58,122 nucleotides of DNA. Origin: an uncultured Marinobacter sp. (GTDB taxonomy: Bacteria; Pseudomonadota; Gammaproteobacteria; Pseudomonadales; Oleiphilaceae). The stretch is taken from the NCBI GenBank assembly GCA_913057975.1, contig CAJXOQ010000003.1, positions 1-58,122 on the forward strand, written 5' to 3'. The notes under the pieces were generated by a model. That model did not search any database. It saw only the letters and a list, made by a program, of their open reading frames with translations, and had not been told where the DNA came from. A program made the position numbers and the translations under genes. The number at the start of each line of letters is the position of its first letter. Position 1 is the stretch's first letter. Positions 26,669 to 35,831 of this stretch are shown here, one piece after another.

Positions 26669-27634
26669 TTAACGGTAGTTTTGCAGAATAGTGCCGACTT
26701 CCTTCGGAGCTTCTTCTTCCCATTCCTGGATCATGATGTCGCCGATCTTCTGGAATTCCTGCATCAACTGCTCTGACGGCTCAGACACTGTGATGCCATT
26801 CTCGGCCAGCGTTGCGGTGTCTTCGGCAGCGGTCACTCGCACGCCTTCCCAGCCTTTGGCTTCAGCGGTCGCTGCGGCGTCAAGAATGACCTGACGCTGT
26901 TCATCGCTCAGTCGGCGGAACGCACGCTTGTTGACAACGACAACGTTCTTGGGAATCCAGGCTTTGATGTCAGTGTAGTGAGAGAGGTAATCCCAGGCCT
27001 GGCCGTTGGCGCCGGTGGATGGGGAGGTAATCATCGCGTCAATGATGCCAGTGCTGAATGCCTGGGGGATCTCAGGTACCTGAACGGTGGTCGGGGTGGT
27101 GTTCATGAGATCAGCCAGCCGTGAAGTGGACGGGCTGTAGGCACGCATCTTCAGGCCTTCCAGGTCGCTCATGGTGTTGACCGGAGCCTTTGTATACAAG
27201 CTCTGGGCGGGCCATGGCACCGTGTAAAGCAGCTTCATGCCCTCTTTATCGAGTTGTTTTTCCACCTCGGGTTTTGCCGCTTCCCACAGCCGTTTTGCAT
27301 CCTCAAAGCTGGTTGCCAGAAACGGAATGTTGTCGTGTTTGAACACCGGATGGGTGTTGCCCATGATGCCGATGAAGATCTCCCCCAGCTGAACCTGCCC
27401 TGTGCGGACGGCCCTCGGGATTTCTGGATGTTTGACCAGTGAGGCGCCGGAGTGGACGGTGACGGCTATGTCGCCATTGGTGCCTGCCTTGATGTCTTCA
27501 GCAAACTCATAGGCGATTTTGGTTGGCAGGTTCGCATCGCCGTAGGGCGTTGGCATGTGCCATTGGGCAGCGTTGACTGCGGTGGTGAAGAAAAACCCTG
27601 CCATCAGGGTGGCTGTCGCAAGTTGTTTGAACAT
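26669..27634 (-). CDS. dctP: TRAP transporter solute-binding protein (DctP type)
   Basis: Periplasmic binding protein of 321 residues with a signal peptide (ATLMAGFFFTTAVNAAQW). It begins WHMPTPYGDANLPTKIAYEFAEDI, and carries the family signature region LEGLKMRAYSPSTSRLADLM with the Arg that salt-bridges a substrate carboxylate in most DctP proteins. PEIPQAFSTGIIDAMITSPSTG follows. It delivers a carboxylate-bearing solute to DctQM. It lies between the DUF1445 gene and dctQ on one strand. The ligand is unknown; glutamate, pyroglutamate or another organic acid would fit the neighbouring enzymes. Confidence 0.92.
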   Translation of the reverse strand: MFKQLATATLMAGFFFTTAVNAAQWHMPTPYGDANLPTKIAYEFAEDIKAGTNGDIAVTVHSGASLVKHPEIPRAVRTGQVQLGEIFIGIMGNTHPVFKHDNIPFLATSFEDAKRLWEAAKPEVEKQLDKEGMKLLYTVPWPAQSLYTKAPVNTMSDLEGLKMRAYSPSTSRLADLMNTTPTTVQVPEIPQAFSTGIIDAMITSPSTGANGQAWDYLSHYTDIKAWIPKNVVVVNKRAFRRLSDEQRQVILDAAATAEAKGWEGVRVTAAEDTATLAENGITVSEPSEQLMQEFQKIGDIMIQEWEEEAPKEVGTILQNYR

Positions 27635-27687
27635 ATCGATTCTCCCGTTCTTTTGTTGTTGTTGCTTTGATCATCAATTGGCAGTTG

Positions 27688-28503
27688 CTACAGCACCGCC
27701 AGTTCTTCGTTGAGCCGCTCGGTGAGCAGCATTTTTCCCGGTACGTGAGTGATCGCGATCGGGGGGCGTGCATTCTCCAGGGCGACCTGCGGTGTCACGC
27801 CACAGGCCCAGAAGACGGGTATCTCGTCACCGCCGATGGTGACGGCGTCGCCAAAATCCGGAGCGTGGATATCGTTGATTCCGATCAGGGCCGGATCCCC
27901 GATGTGCACCGGCGCCCCGTGCGCTTTGGGTAGCCGGGTGGTGATCTGAATCGCCCGGATGGCATCGGCAGCTTTGAACGGCCGCATGGATACCACCATG
28001 TCGCCGTGGAACCGGCCGGCCGATTGGGTGGCAATGTTCGAGCGATACATGGATACGTTCTGTCCCTGCTCGACGTTCCTGATGGACAGGCCGGCACGGA
28101 CCAGCGCATCTTCGAACGAGAAGGAGCAGCCGAGTACGAACGTCACGAAATCGTTGCGCCACACATCGCGAATGTCAGTGGCAGTCTCAGCCCGTTCACC
28201 GTCGCGGAAGATCTGGTACTCGGGGATGTCGGTTCGGATGTCCAGATCACGCCCAAGGCCCGGCAGCATGGGGTCACCGGTCTGGGAGACGCCGATCAGG
28301 GGGCAGGCGACAGGATTGTTCTGGCAAAACAGAAGAAAATCGTTTGCCCAGTCGGCCGGCAGGATGACGACATTGCCTTGAACCAGGCTCTGTGCCTTGC
28401 CGCTGGTGGTTCCGGTATGGGTACCGGAACGTATGTGTGCGCGTAGCTCAGATACCTGGTCAAGCAGGCCTGTTTTGAAGTCTGAATAATCGCCGGTCTG
28501 CAT
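27688..28503 (-). CDS. DUF1445 protein, D-glutamate cyclase-like (putative hydro-lyase family)
   Basis: A 271-residue DUF1445 member. Recognisable pieces are [81 protein letters not shown] and [14 protein letters not shown], which holds the Cys of the conserved WACG-T motif. The related mammalian DGLUCY domain interconverts D-glutamate and 5-oxo-D-proline. Annotated bacterial members are often called putative hydro-lyases. Placed directly before a TRAP importer and pxpABC, a role in producing oxoproline from D-glutamate fits well; the stereochemistry then needs an explanation because PxpABC was described on the L form. It follows the LysR gene by 80 bp. Confidence 0.85.
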   Translation of the reverse strand: MQTGDYSDFKTGLLDQVSELRAHIRSGTHTGTTSGKAQSLVQGNVVILPADWANDFLLFCQNNPVACPLIGVSQTGDPMLPGLGRDLDIRTDIPEYQIFRDGERAETATDIRDVWRNDFVTFVLGCSFSFEDALVRAGLSIRNVEQGQNVSMYRSNIATQSAGRFHGDMVVSMRPFKAADAIRAIQITTRLPKAHGAPVHIGDPALIGINDIHAPDFGDAVTIGGDEIPVFWACGVTPQVALENARPPIAITHVPGKMLLTERLNEELAVL

Positions 28504-28583
28504 CTCGGCTACCCCTGATTGAATTTGTTATGTGGTTATGGATCAGGTTATTCCTATTGGCGAAAAAGTCTAATTATGGTTTT

Positions 28584-29501
28584 TTACGTTTGGTGATAAG
28601 TTTTCGTGATGCCCGGTTCCACGTACTGTTTCGAAACGTTGACCGCCAGGTTGGCGGCCAGTTCGGCTATCGGATTAAACGGCACGCTGGGGTACGAGGC
28701 TGTGAACGCCAGTTGTGATGGTGTCCAGGCGGCATCCAGAGTGATCAGGCGCCCGCTTTTCAGGCCGTCAGATATCACGCTCATTGGTAGTGCCGACACA
28801 CCAATGCCATCCAGCGTCAGCCGGCGACATGCTGCCAGTGAACTGGATGAATAGAAGCGTGCTGGCAGTTCGTCCAGTTCGCTGAATTTCTGGCTGATTT
28901 CGGCAAACGGCTTGGTGTTTCTGGCGTAGGTAATGATGGGCCACTGGGCCAGTTCCTCGAGCTCCAGTTTTCGGTCTGGCAGTTTCAGCGAGGGACTTGC
29001 GACCCAGATCAGGGGAAAGCTGCACAGGTCCAGGTTTTCAATTTTAGGTTCGGACACCGGGCCCATCAGGAAGGCGAGATCGAAGGTCCGGTCCATCAGG
29101 CCGGTGCGGAGGTTCCCGGTGACGTCGACCGTGATCTCCACGTCCAGGTTTGGTGTGTTTTCATTCAGCTTGCGGAAAAAGTATGGCAGCCAGGAGTGGA
29201 CGATGGTCTCGGAAACGCCAAGTCTCAAGATGCCGGACAGCAGCGCGACCCTGTCGGCGCGTTTGCGCAGCTGCTGCGACATGGAGACGATTTTTTCGGC
29301 ATAGGGCAACAGCTCCTGCCCCCTGGTCGTCAACATGGTGCGGCCGGAATCCCGCTCAAAAAGCTGAACGCCCAGTTCCTCTTCAAGCGCTGCTATTCGG
29401 TTGGATATTGCGGGTTGCGTGGTGTTTTGCCGCTCCGCCGCCTTGCGAAAGCTCCCGAGGGTAGCAACCCAGATAAAAGTTTCCAGACGTTTAAAGTTCA
29501 T
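28584..29501 (-). CDS. LysR-family transcriptional regulator
   Basis: A 305-residue LysR protein. The N-terminal winged helix is typical: MNFKRLETFIWVATLGSFRK, AAERQNTTQPAISNRIAALE and LGVQLFERDSG, with an effector domain resembling a periplasmic binding fold after about residue 90. It stands at the head of the unit DUF1445-dctPQM-pxpABC on the same strand, with 80 bp to the next gene. It is likely to control that unit in response to a small carboxylate. LysR genes are more often divergent from their targets, so co-directional placement is slightly unusual. Confidence 0.93.
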   Translation of the reverse strand: MNFKRLETFIWVATLGSFRKAAERQNTTQPAISNRIAALEEELGVQLFERDSGRTMLTTRGQELLPYAEKIVSMSQQLRKRADRVALLSGILRLGVSETIVHSWLPYFFRKLNENTPNLDVEITVDVTGNLRTGLMDRTFDLAFLMGPVSEPKIENLDLCSFPLIWVASPSLKLPDRKLELEELAQWPIITYARNTKPFAEISQKFSELDELPARFYSSSSLAACRRLTLDGIGVSALPMSVISDGLKSGRLITLDAAWTPSQLAFTASYPSVPFNPIAELAANLAVNVSKQYVEPGITKTYHQT

Positions 29502-29757
29502 GGGCGTTCTTTGTGGGGTAAAGGATGCAGTGTCAACCAGTTCTGAATGAAGAGTGTGAATACATACTGGAAGCTTAGCTCAGGCTAGCTAAAGATATAG
29601 AAAAGATTGTGGGTCGCCTGAAAGTGACCTTCGAAGGCCTACCCGGCAATACAAGGTCTCGCCGGACTTATTACGACCGCTTGGGGATGTGGGGTAAGTC
29701 AACTACGTAGTGGGAGGGACGCTTACGCTGGATATCAATCCCTGGCGCGCCAGAGAA
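29502..29757. other. Non-coding gap upstream of the LysR gene, no recognised elements
   Basis: The stretch holds the presumable promoter of the LysR gene and the trailer of the DcaP-like porin gene. I see no convincing open frame, RNA gene or repeat. The only clear structure in the wider 29502-29814 gap is the terminator hairpin at 29758-29787. Confidence 0.5.
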
Positions 29758-29787
29758 ATAACGGCCGGGCTATTGCCCGGCCGTTAT
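29758..29787 (-). terminator. Hairpin terminating the DcaP-like porin gene
   Basis: A perfect 13-bp stem (arms ATAACGGCCGGGC and GCCCGGCCGTTAT) with a TATT loop lies 28 bp beyond the stop of the gene at 29815. The U-tract after the stem is short and broken, so the stem itself must do most of the work; termination is probable but not certain. Confidence 0.65.
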
Positions 29788-29814
29788 CGTAAGGATCATG
29801 AGATTACACGATCA

Positions 29815-31170
29815 TCAGTAGCTAATGTTGACCATAGCGACAACCTTGTAGGTGTCCTCAGGGTTGTCTCCGTAAAAGTCTCCCATGAAGCCATAGGATC
29901 CACGAAGGCTGAGGTCATACACGCCGGCGAATTTTTTGCCGAACTGGGCAGCGACTTCAGTGCCGAGGCTCGAGCCGTTAGCCTGAGTGGCGCTGTCGGG
30001 CGCGTCGTCGGCAACCCGGAAGTAACCGGTGCCGTACTTCAGGTAGTAGTCGTTAGAAAGCTTCTGATCACCCGAGACCATTAGCCCCATCAGACCGTAT
30101 CCCTGGTAAGCTGCATCGTAAACTGACTTAGCCCCCTGAGAACCATTGTTGTAGTAGTAGTCTGTTCCGAAGATTTGCAGATTACTGCTATTCAGCTCCC
30201 AGCCTGACTGGTTTGCAGCGAAGCGATCTGCACCATTGCTGCTGTCGTCAGCCGGAATGTAGATGCCGTGAATCTTGAGGCTCGCGTTGCCCCAGTGTCT
30301 CTGGGCGTACAGGTTCAACATGTAGGTGTCGCCATCTGTTGCGTCAGAGTCGAGCCCGGACGACTTTTTGTAAAGTACCGAGCCGCTATAGGCCATTTGG
30401 TCATAGGTATAGTCGGCGTAGGCACCGAGATAGTTGTCATCCGTTCGAGCCGCCGTACCATTCAGAGCAACCTGACTGCTGTTGCTGATCTGGGCTCCGG
30501 TGAGGCCGTAGTGGAAAACCTCGCTGGGGTGAAGCTCGGCGCTCACCGTGTAGAAGTCCACGTCGTCTGCGGAATCTCTATCGTTTTCTTCCCACTTGAA
30601 CCAGCCACCTGTCAGCGTGGCCATGCCAACATTGCCCGCAAAGGAAATGCCATTCATGTCGTCGTTGGTGACGAAACTCTCGTACTTGCCGAAGCCATAG
30701 CCCTGGATGCCCGCCCGTACCTTCCAGTCGCTGTTTGGCACCTTCAGTTCAGCGTAAGCATTTTTGGTTTCAACGCCAACGCCATCGGCGCTGAGCTTGC
30801 CGCAATTGTCACCCTGGCAGCTTCCCGTCTCACCCCACGGAGAATCGAACTCACCGTACCAGACTACAGTCACGTTATCGTTGAGGTCGCCGCTGATCTT
30901 TGCGCGCAGGCGCTGATCTACAAAGGCACTGCTGTTGTCGTTGGTCTCGTCCAGGCTCTGCGACGTGGCCTGAAGGCGGTAATAACCGTTCACTGTGAAG
31001 GGCGAATCGCCATTCTTAAGTTTCTCCATTTCTGCTGTCAGTTGATTTATTTCAACCTTCAGGTCTTCTACAGTCGGTGACGCACGTCCGACCGGCTCTG
31101 CGGCCAAAGCCGGCGTTGTTGCTACAGCCATTGCCAGCGGAGCGGCGAGTGTTCTCAGCTTATTGCGCAT
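29815..31170 (-). CDS. Outer-membrane barrel, DcaP-like porin
   Basis: Predicted outer-membrane channel of 451 residues. After a signal peptide (LAAPLAMAVATTPALAAEP) there is a short coiled coil (VEDLKVEINQLTAEMEKLK), followed by GYYRLQ and alternating aromatic beta strands, ending VVAMVNISY with a C-terminal aromatic residue as in barrels. This N-terminal coiled coil plus barrel layout is that of DcaP-like trimeric porins, which pass negatively charged or dicarboxylate solutes. The start at 31170 was picked because AAGGGAA precedes it; the frame begins ten codons earlier. It lies next to the oxoproline unit, so it may supply outer-membrane permeability for the TRAP substrate, but this is conjecture. 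Confidence 0.75.
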   Translation of the reverse strand: MRNKLRTLAAPLAMAVATTPALAAEPVGRASPTVEDLKVEINQLTAEMEKLKNGDSPFTVNGYYRLQATSQSLDETNDNSSAFVDQRLRAKISGDLNDNVTVVWYGEFDSPWGETGSCQGDNCGKLSADGVGVETKNAYAELKVPNSDWKVRAGIQGYGFGKYESFVTNDDMNGISFAGNVGMATLTGGWFKWEENDRDSADDVDFYTVSAELHPSEVFHYGLTGAQISNSSQVALNGTAARTDDNYLGAYADYTYDQMAYSGSVLYKKSSGLDSDATDGDTYMLNLYAQRHWGNASLKIHGIYIPADDSSNGADRFAANQSGWELNSSNLQIFGTDYYYNNGSQGAKSVYDAAYQGYGLMGLMVSGDQKLSNDYYLKYGTGYFRVADDAPDSATQANGSSLGTEVAAQFGKKFAGVYDLSLRGSYGFMGDFYGDNPEDTYKVVAMVNISY

Positions 31171-31484
31171 GTGCACATTCCCTTTTAGTCTTTTTGTCAA
31201 GTCATTTATTTTTTTCGAGCCACAACATAGTTGTTTTTCTTACAAAAAAGACATTAGATTACTGTCCGTCGAATTGCAACATTTTGTCTGTTAGACTTTT
31301 GGTTACCAGTCGCCGTGTGCGGAAACCATGCAGGTGCGGCGGCTCTCCGGGCATTTGTGCCCCAGCAAAGCCCGGTGAAGATAGGAAAGCGCGCGTTTTT
31401 TGGCCCCATCTGTGTCAGTGCGAGCCGTGTGTTGAGGGTGTCTTCAGGGTAGGCAATGGATGGCATCGCCGGGCTCTGAGCCTG
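31171..31484. other. Intergenic gap between the DcaP-like porin gene and the unknown 451-residue gene
   Basis: A 314-bp gap upstream of the porin gene. The part nearest the porin (about 31190-31270) is A+T rich and probably carries its promoter. No convincing open frame or hairpin with U-tract was found. Confidence 0.45.
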
Positions 31485-32840
31485 TCAATATATGTATATT
31501 TTTCTTGCGCCCTGGTTATCACTTTCTTCATTAGTTAATACGAGTAATCGAAACGCTCCCCTATTTTTCACATATGAAAAATCAATAATAAAAGAGCTTA
31601 TTTCATGCATGGGTGAAATCGAAAACCCGGATTCGGGCGTATCACTGTCCCAGCTTGCTTTGATTAACGAATCTGGTCCTGAAGCGGATGTTAAGCCAGA
31701 AAGCCCCGGCCTTCTTTTTCTGAGATAGGTTACAACCGATCCATTGTTCACAACCGCTTTCCTGGGAATGGACAGATGTTCTTCGTTAACGGAAAAGGCG
31801 TAATCGGGTGATGTAATGATTTTCCTGTCCTTCAGGCGTTTCGTTAGTCTTGGCGAGGATACCTTGCCGAGCCCGAGTTGTGGCGAAGACTTCCAGCTTG
31901 AGTTCCGCAATTCAAGATTGGCTTCATTTACTATGATTGAGGTAGCGTTGTCGATAGGGAAGTAGGAAAAAATCATGTTTCCAGCATCGGCCGGGACAAC
32001 GGAGTCATTTCGAGCATTGGTCTGTTTCCCGGAAGTAACTGCTATTTTTCCAATGTCACCTTGCAGCAACTCGTATCGTTGGGTGTGCAGTTGATTATTG
32101 ATAAACCGTAACGCCACATTCTCGGCTTTTTCGGATTCTTCCTGCAGCGTTTGCCCCGAGATTTCAAAAAGCTGAGAGTAGATCTTTGTGTATTGTCCCT
32201 TGCCTGAAATATCCCGGTCCTGACCCCATACTACGGCAACCTCCGGGTTCGGATCTGAGTCTGACTGGCCAACTGACAAGAAAATGGCTTTCGAATTTTT
32301 GATGCCTGATGTCAGTTCATCAATTCTTTTAACCCTGTCGCCATCGAAGAGTCCCAGTACCAATGCCGAATCTGACAGGAAAACCAGTTGACTGTCTTTC
32401 TGGCTGGGCCGAGGCAGTGCCTCAATCATTTTAGGGCTGAAATCTTCCGGCAGTGGGAGAATACTCGGAGTGTAGGCTTCGGCCCGTATTTCACCCCCGT
32501 CCTGATTGGCTTTGTCAATCAGGACGGAAAGAAAGTATTTTTGAGAATCGGTGGACTTTATAGAGAGTGCAGTCTTATCTCTGACCTGGAGAACCTCAAG
32601 AGTCAGGCCTTCGTCGATGGGTCCGGAACTGCCAAACTTTACATCGAATCCCTTGACGGTGAGGCGCCCCAGCAGTGCGAGAAATTCTTTATCGGTGTTC
32701 AGGCCCTCAATATTCGATACTACCCTGATGCTCTTCTCTCCTGTCCACTCCGACAGCGAATCCAAAGGTGCATCGTAGCCTTGGGCCTGAGCATTGGATG
32801 CGGCAAAAAAAATCAGGAAGATCACGAAAAACAGCTTCAT
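31485..32840 (-). CDS. Secreted protein of unknown function
   Basis: A 451-residue protein with a clear signal peptide (MKLFFVIFLIFFAASNAQAQ). The mature part is rich in S, D, K and N with many short beta-like segments, for example AIFLSVGQSDSDPNPEVAVVWG and SSFIIDFSYVKNRGAFRLLVL; the first piece loosely resembles an FG-GAP/VCBS repeat. I recognise no family. It is more A+T rich than its neighbours. The start codon has AAGGGGG ten bases upstream, and the gene lies only 17 bases from a strong terminator for the preceding porin-like gene, so it is read by read-through or by a promoter inside that hairpin. Possibly it works with the barrel encoded upstream. Confidence 0.7.
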   Translation of the reverse strand: MKLFFVIFLIFFAASNAQAQGYDAPLDSLSEWTGEKSIRVVSNIEGLNTDKEFLALLGRLTVKGFDVKFGSSGPIDEGLTLEVLQVRDKTALSIKSTDSQKYFLSVLIDKANQDGGEIRAEAYTPSILPLPEDFSPKMIEALPRPSQKDSQLVFLSDSALVLGLFDGDRVKRIDELTSGIKNSKAIFLSVGQSDSDPNPEVAVVWGQDRDISGKGQYTKIYSQLFEISGQTLQEESEKAENVALRFINNQLHTQRYELLQGDIGKIAVTSGKQTNARNDSVVPADAGNMIFSYFPIDNATSIIVNEANLELRNSSWKSSPQLGLGKVSSPRLTKRLKDRKIITSPDYAFSVNEEHLSIPRKAVVNNGSVVTYLRKRRPGLSGLTSASGPDSLIKASWDSDTPESGFSISPMHEISSFIIDFSYVKNRGAFRLLVLTNEESDNQGARKIYIY

Positions 32841-32856
32841 AAAATCTATGCCCCCT

Positions 32857-32893
32857 TAAAAAGTTGAGGCCCCGGTTACCGGCGCCTCAACTT
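32857..32893 (-). terminator. Rho-independent terminator after the porin-like gene, in front of the unknown gene
   Basis: Ten-bp perfect stem (AAGTTGAGGC at 32861-32870 and its complement at 32884-32893) with an inner CCGG-tta-CCGG stem, then a run of five Ts on the minus strand. It lies 33 bases past the stop at 32926 and about 17 bases before the next start at 32840, so it may also act as an attenuator. Confidence 0.8.
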
Positions 32894-32925
32894 GATTGCT
32901 TCCAGTCGTCATTTATCAACCGGGC

Positions 32926-34344
32926 TCAGTAATTCCAGTTCAGCTCGAGCATTGCAACATAGGCCGCATCGTCTGCGCCGGTGGCATCCTCAACGCCCTT
33001 GCCGGGCAGGAAACTGGAGAGTACCAGCCTTGGAGCAAAGTACTGGTTGGCCTGGTATTTTACAGCCACATCAAGTTCGGTGCCGGCATAACTGTTCACC
33101 GATCCGCTGGCGGTGCTGAGCGTTTCAAGGCCACCCGTTTGCTGGAACCACATGGGGAAAACCTGTGCCTGATATGACAGTTTGGGCGAGATCGACGCTA
33201 AATTTCCCGAACTGCCAACAGAGAGCATGATCTGGCCTGGGTTGTTACCGGTGCCCGCATTGGAGATACCGCCATACCCAGCACCGCCAGGGCCAGCCTG
33301 GTCAAGGGCGAGACCGAAAAGGCCCGATGCTATCGCCTGGTTAGAGTTTGGCCCCCATCCCAAAAACTGGCCATCAATACCAATCAGGGGCGAATATCTG
33401 CCGATGTCGGTGATGCCCAGCCAGCCCTCTACATCATTATCGGTAGGGTCGTCGTCTCCGCTGGTAATACGCAGGGCTATAAAGGGGTTGAAGGATTCGC
33501 TAACCGGGTACTCAAACCCCGCGTAACCGGCATAGGCACTGATGTCATCGCCATTGTCGAAACTGCCGGTCACGCCTAACGCCTCGGCCCGTACTTTTAT
33601 GGCGCCAATATTTCCTATGTATTCGACACCGTAATAGGTTGCCTTGGCGCCTTGCTGCTGGTTGTCGCTGTATGTCAGGATCGGAGAGATACGACTACCT
33701 TTTCCCAGATCAAAATCAAACTTTGAAGCAAACACGTCCCAGTCCAGTTCACCGTTAGCAGGATTTGCTCCAGGAGCCTGGATGTTGGAAATCAGCCCAT
33801 CTGTAATCGGCATCCAGAAAACATCGTAGCTACCGAACGAGGTCTTGCCGGTGGCGCCGAACAGGGGGTGGTCGTCGCCGTATAGAAGCCCGCCCGAGGC
33901 GAGGTCCAGATTCTTGAAGGTCCAGCCGCCCTGAAGGGTAAATGCCGGATCAAAGGTATAGGTGAAGAAGGCCTGCTCCAGGCCAAATCTCTCGCCTCGG
34001 AATGCACGATCAACAGAATTGGCATCAAGGGCAAAGTCATTCTCAAGAAGTATTTTGCCTGTCCAGTTATCACCCGTCGCCACTACTCCAAGCCTGACCT
34101 CAGCCCTGACGTGCTCATCTCCAACCTGAACAGCGCCAGCAGAAGTGCCGGTAGCGCCATCGTCGACGCTGCTGTCCAGATCGAAATTAGAAAAATAGGT
34201 TGGTTGAAACTTGCCTTGGGTAAGTATATCCAGCTTGACTCCTGAAGCTGTCGGGACCTCCACCGCTAAGGCAGCAGGTATGCCGTTTGCGGCTATCAGC
34301 GCCCCCAAAAATCCCTGACTGATTCGCTTTTGTATTGTTTTCAT
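32926..34344 (-). CDS. Outer-membrane barrel protein, porin-like, unnamed
   Basis: A 472-residue protein with a signal peptide (QGFLGALIAANGIPAALAVEV) and alternating strands that end in the aromatic-rich MLELNWNY, as in outer-membrane barrels. Loops such as SSVDDGATGTSAGAVQVGD and NAGTGNNPGQIML are polar and glycine rich. The family is not recognised; it does not resemble OprD, OprP or TorF proteins by eye. The ATG at 34344 has GGAGG four bases upstream; the longer frame would start at TTG 34347. It is followed closely by a strong terminator and then by the unknown 451-residue gene on the same strand. Confidence 0.75.
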   Translation of the reverse strand: MKTIQKRISQGFLGALIAANGIPAALAVEVPTASGVKLDILTQGKFQPTYFSNFDLDSSVDDGATGTSAGAVQVGDEHVRAEVRLGVVATGDNWTGKILLENDFALDANSVDRAFRGERFGLEQAFFTYTFDPAFTLQGGWTFKNLDLASGGLLYGDDHPLFGATGKTSFGSYDVFWMPITDGLISNIQAPGANPANGELDWDVFASKFDFDLGKGSRISPILTYSDNQQQGAKATYYGVEYIGNIGAIKVRAEALGVTGSFDNGDDISAYAGYAGFEYPVSESFNPFIALRITSGDDDPTDNDVEGWLGITDIGRYSPLIGIDGQFLGWGPNSNQAIASGLFGLALDQAGPGGAGYGGISNAGTGNNPGQIMLSVGSSGNLASISPKLSYQAQVFPMWFQQTGGLETLSTASGSVNSYAGTELDVAVKYQANQYFAPRLVLSSFLPGKGVEDATGADDAAYVAMLELNWNY

Positions 34345-34736
34345 CAATCCTCCAACGTCTCTAGAACGAGATTGTAGTTATTGCAGCCCAAAAACAATAA
34401 GGCTCTGGTTTATTTAGCAGAAAAGCCTGAAATCGGCAAGTTTACGGCACGGCATAATGTGTCTGGCAGTGTTGCACTAAAACAAATTTACAGATGCTGG
34501 CAGTCGGCGCCCGAAAGCCGGCTGGCAGGGGTGCGGGGCAGGCATTAAAAAAAAACAGGGCAGGCCAGTGCCTGCCCTGAAAATCAGAGCACGTCATTAA
34601 TGATCGACTTGACTCGACTCGGGTAAAGCGTATCAAGCTAAACTTAACCAGAGCTGAATTTTCCGATTATTTTTGATGGTGATGTTTTCTGCATCGGTTT
34701 CAGCCAAATATAAGTTTGATCGGGGATTCCGTGCGG
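34345..34736. other. Gap between two porin genes
   Basis: A gap of about 390 bp. It contains the terminator at 34546-34579 and, to the left, the probable promoter of the porin-like gene that starts at 34344. No gene-like open frame is supported here. Confidence 0.5.
34546..34579 (-). terminator. Rho-independent terminator downstream of the OprP/OprO-like porin
   Basis: Perfect 10-bp stem (CAGGGCAGGC and GCCTGCCCTG, 34556-34579) with a CAGT loop. It is followed on the minus strand by ten consecutive Ts (34546-34555 read as As on the plus strand). It lies about 160 bp past the stop of the gene at 34737, farther than usual. Confidence 0.75.
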
Positions 34737-35831
34737 TCAAAATGCATATTGCAACCTTGCACGGATTTCATCTCCGCTTTCGCCATTGGCTTCTTCGCCA
34801 TCCATGTAGCTCATACCCAGTCGAACATTCTTGTTGGCGTAATAGTTAACGCCCAGTGTTGTTTGCTCGCCGTCGGTCGTGGCCAGCCCCACGTCACTGT
34901 ATTTTCCGTCACCATCTTCAAAGCGGGCAACAACTTCCCAGGCCCCTTTGGGCGATGCCGGTTTTACCCGCTTGAATGCTCCGGCTTTGTAAGGACGGCT
35001 TTCGCCGGTGATGATCCAGCCAAGCTGTACGTAATAACCATCAACATCCACCTGGCCTTCCTCGGAATCGAAATATTCGGCCTGGGCATGGAAGGGCCCG
35101 GAAGCGCCGGCCAGTTCCAGATTAAACGTGTCGACCTCATCGGCCTGGACATCGGCGTCACGCGTGGTATAGCCCGCACCAAGATGAGCAACCATATTAT
35201 TCGTTTGAATCGGTGCAAACGTGCCCCGTGCGGTTACTGCCGTGTTATTGAAGTCGTCGCTGCCATCGCCGTCTGCTTCGAAATAGCCGATACCGTAGGT
35301 CCAGTTGCTGCCTTTGCCGCTGAGCTGGATGCCGCCGCTGCGACCGGGGGCATAACGCTCGGTCATGGCAGATCGCTCAAGCGCTGAGATGTCTTTTGAG
35401 CTCGTTAATTCTTCCAGGCCGAATGGCTCTTTCTGTTTACCGATAGTCACGGTTGCAGCTGAGCCAAATCCCATGTAGCGAATGTACAGGTCTTCAGCAG
35501 TACCGCCGTCGGCGCCATCACTTTCAGCGACGTTGAACTGGGTCTTGTACGCCCAGTCGCCAAAGTGGCCCTTGGCGTAGAGGCGTGCCCGGCGCACATC
35601 GAAATCGGTAGTGTCAACACCGTTGTCGTCAGACTGCGTGGCGTCGTAATCCCATTGAAGGCGCCCGCCGAGCTGAAAAGACGCTGACTTATCCGACGTT
35701 TTTACCTTGATACCGCTCTCGGTATCGATCACAAGGTCTTTGCCGCTGGTCGTAACGTTTCCGGCCTGTGCAGCAGAAGCGGCAGAAGCGGCAGAAATCG
35801 CCAAAGCCAAGCCCAAATATTTCTTGCTCAT
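34737..35831 (-). CDS. OprP/OprO-type porin
   Basis: Outer-membrane channel of 364 residues. After the signal peptide (LALAISAASAASAAQA) comes GIKVKTSDKSASFQLGGRLQWDY, then FDVRRARLYAKGHFGDWAYKTQFN and TIGKQKEPFGLEELTSSKDI, which are hallmarks of the OprP/OprO phosphate/polyphosphate porin family (Phosphate-selective porin domain). The C-terminus is RARLQYAF with a terminal Phe, typical of barrels. The ATG at 35831 has AAGGTGAG about eight bases upstream; the frame opens four codons earlier. Phosphate, pyrophosphate or another anion are possible solutes; no pho genes are nearby. It is divergent from the TorF-like gene at 36111. Confidence 0.88.
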   Translation of the reverse strand: MSKKYLGLALAISAASAASAAQAGNVTTSGKDLVIDTESGIKVKTSDKSASFQLGGRLQWDYDATQSDDNGVDTTDFDVRRARLYAKGHFGDWAYKTQFNVAESDGADGGTAEDLYIRYMGFGSAATVTIGKQKEPFGLEELTSSKDISALERSAMTERYAPGRSGGIQLSGKGSNWTYGIGYFEADGDGSDDFNNTAVTARGTFAPIQTNNMVAHLGAGYTTRDADVQADEVDTFNLELAGASGPFHAQAEYFDSEEGQVDVDGYYVQLGWIITGESRPYKAGAFKRVKPASPKGAWEVVARFEDGDGKYSDVGLATTDGEQTTLGVNYYANKNVRLGMSYMDGEEANGESGDEIRARLQYAF

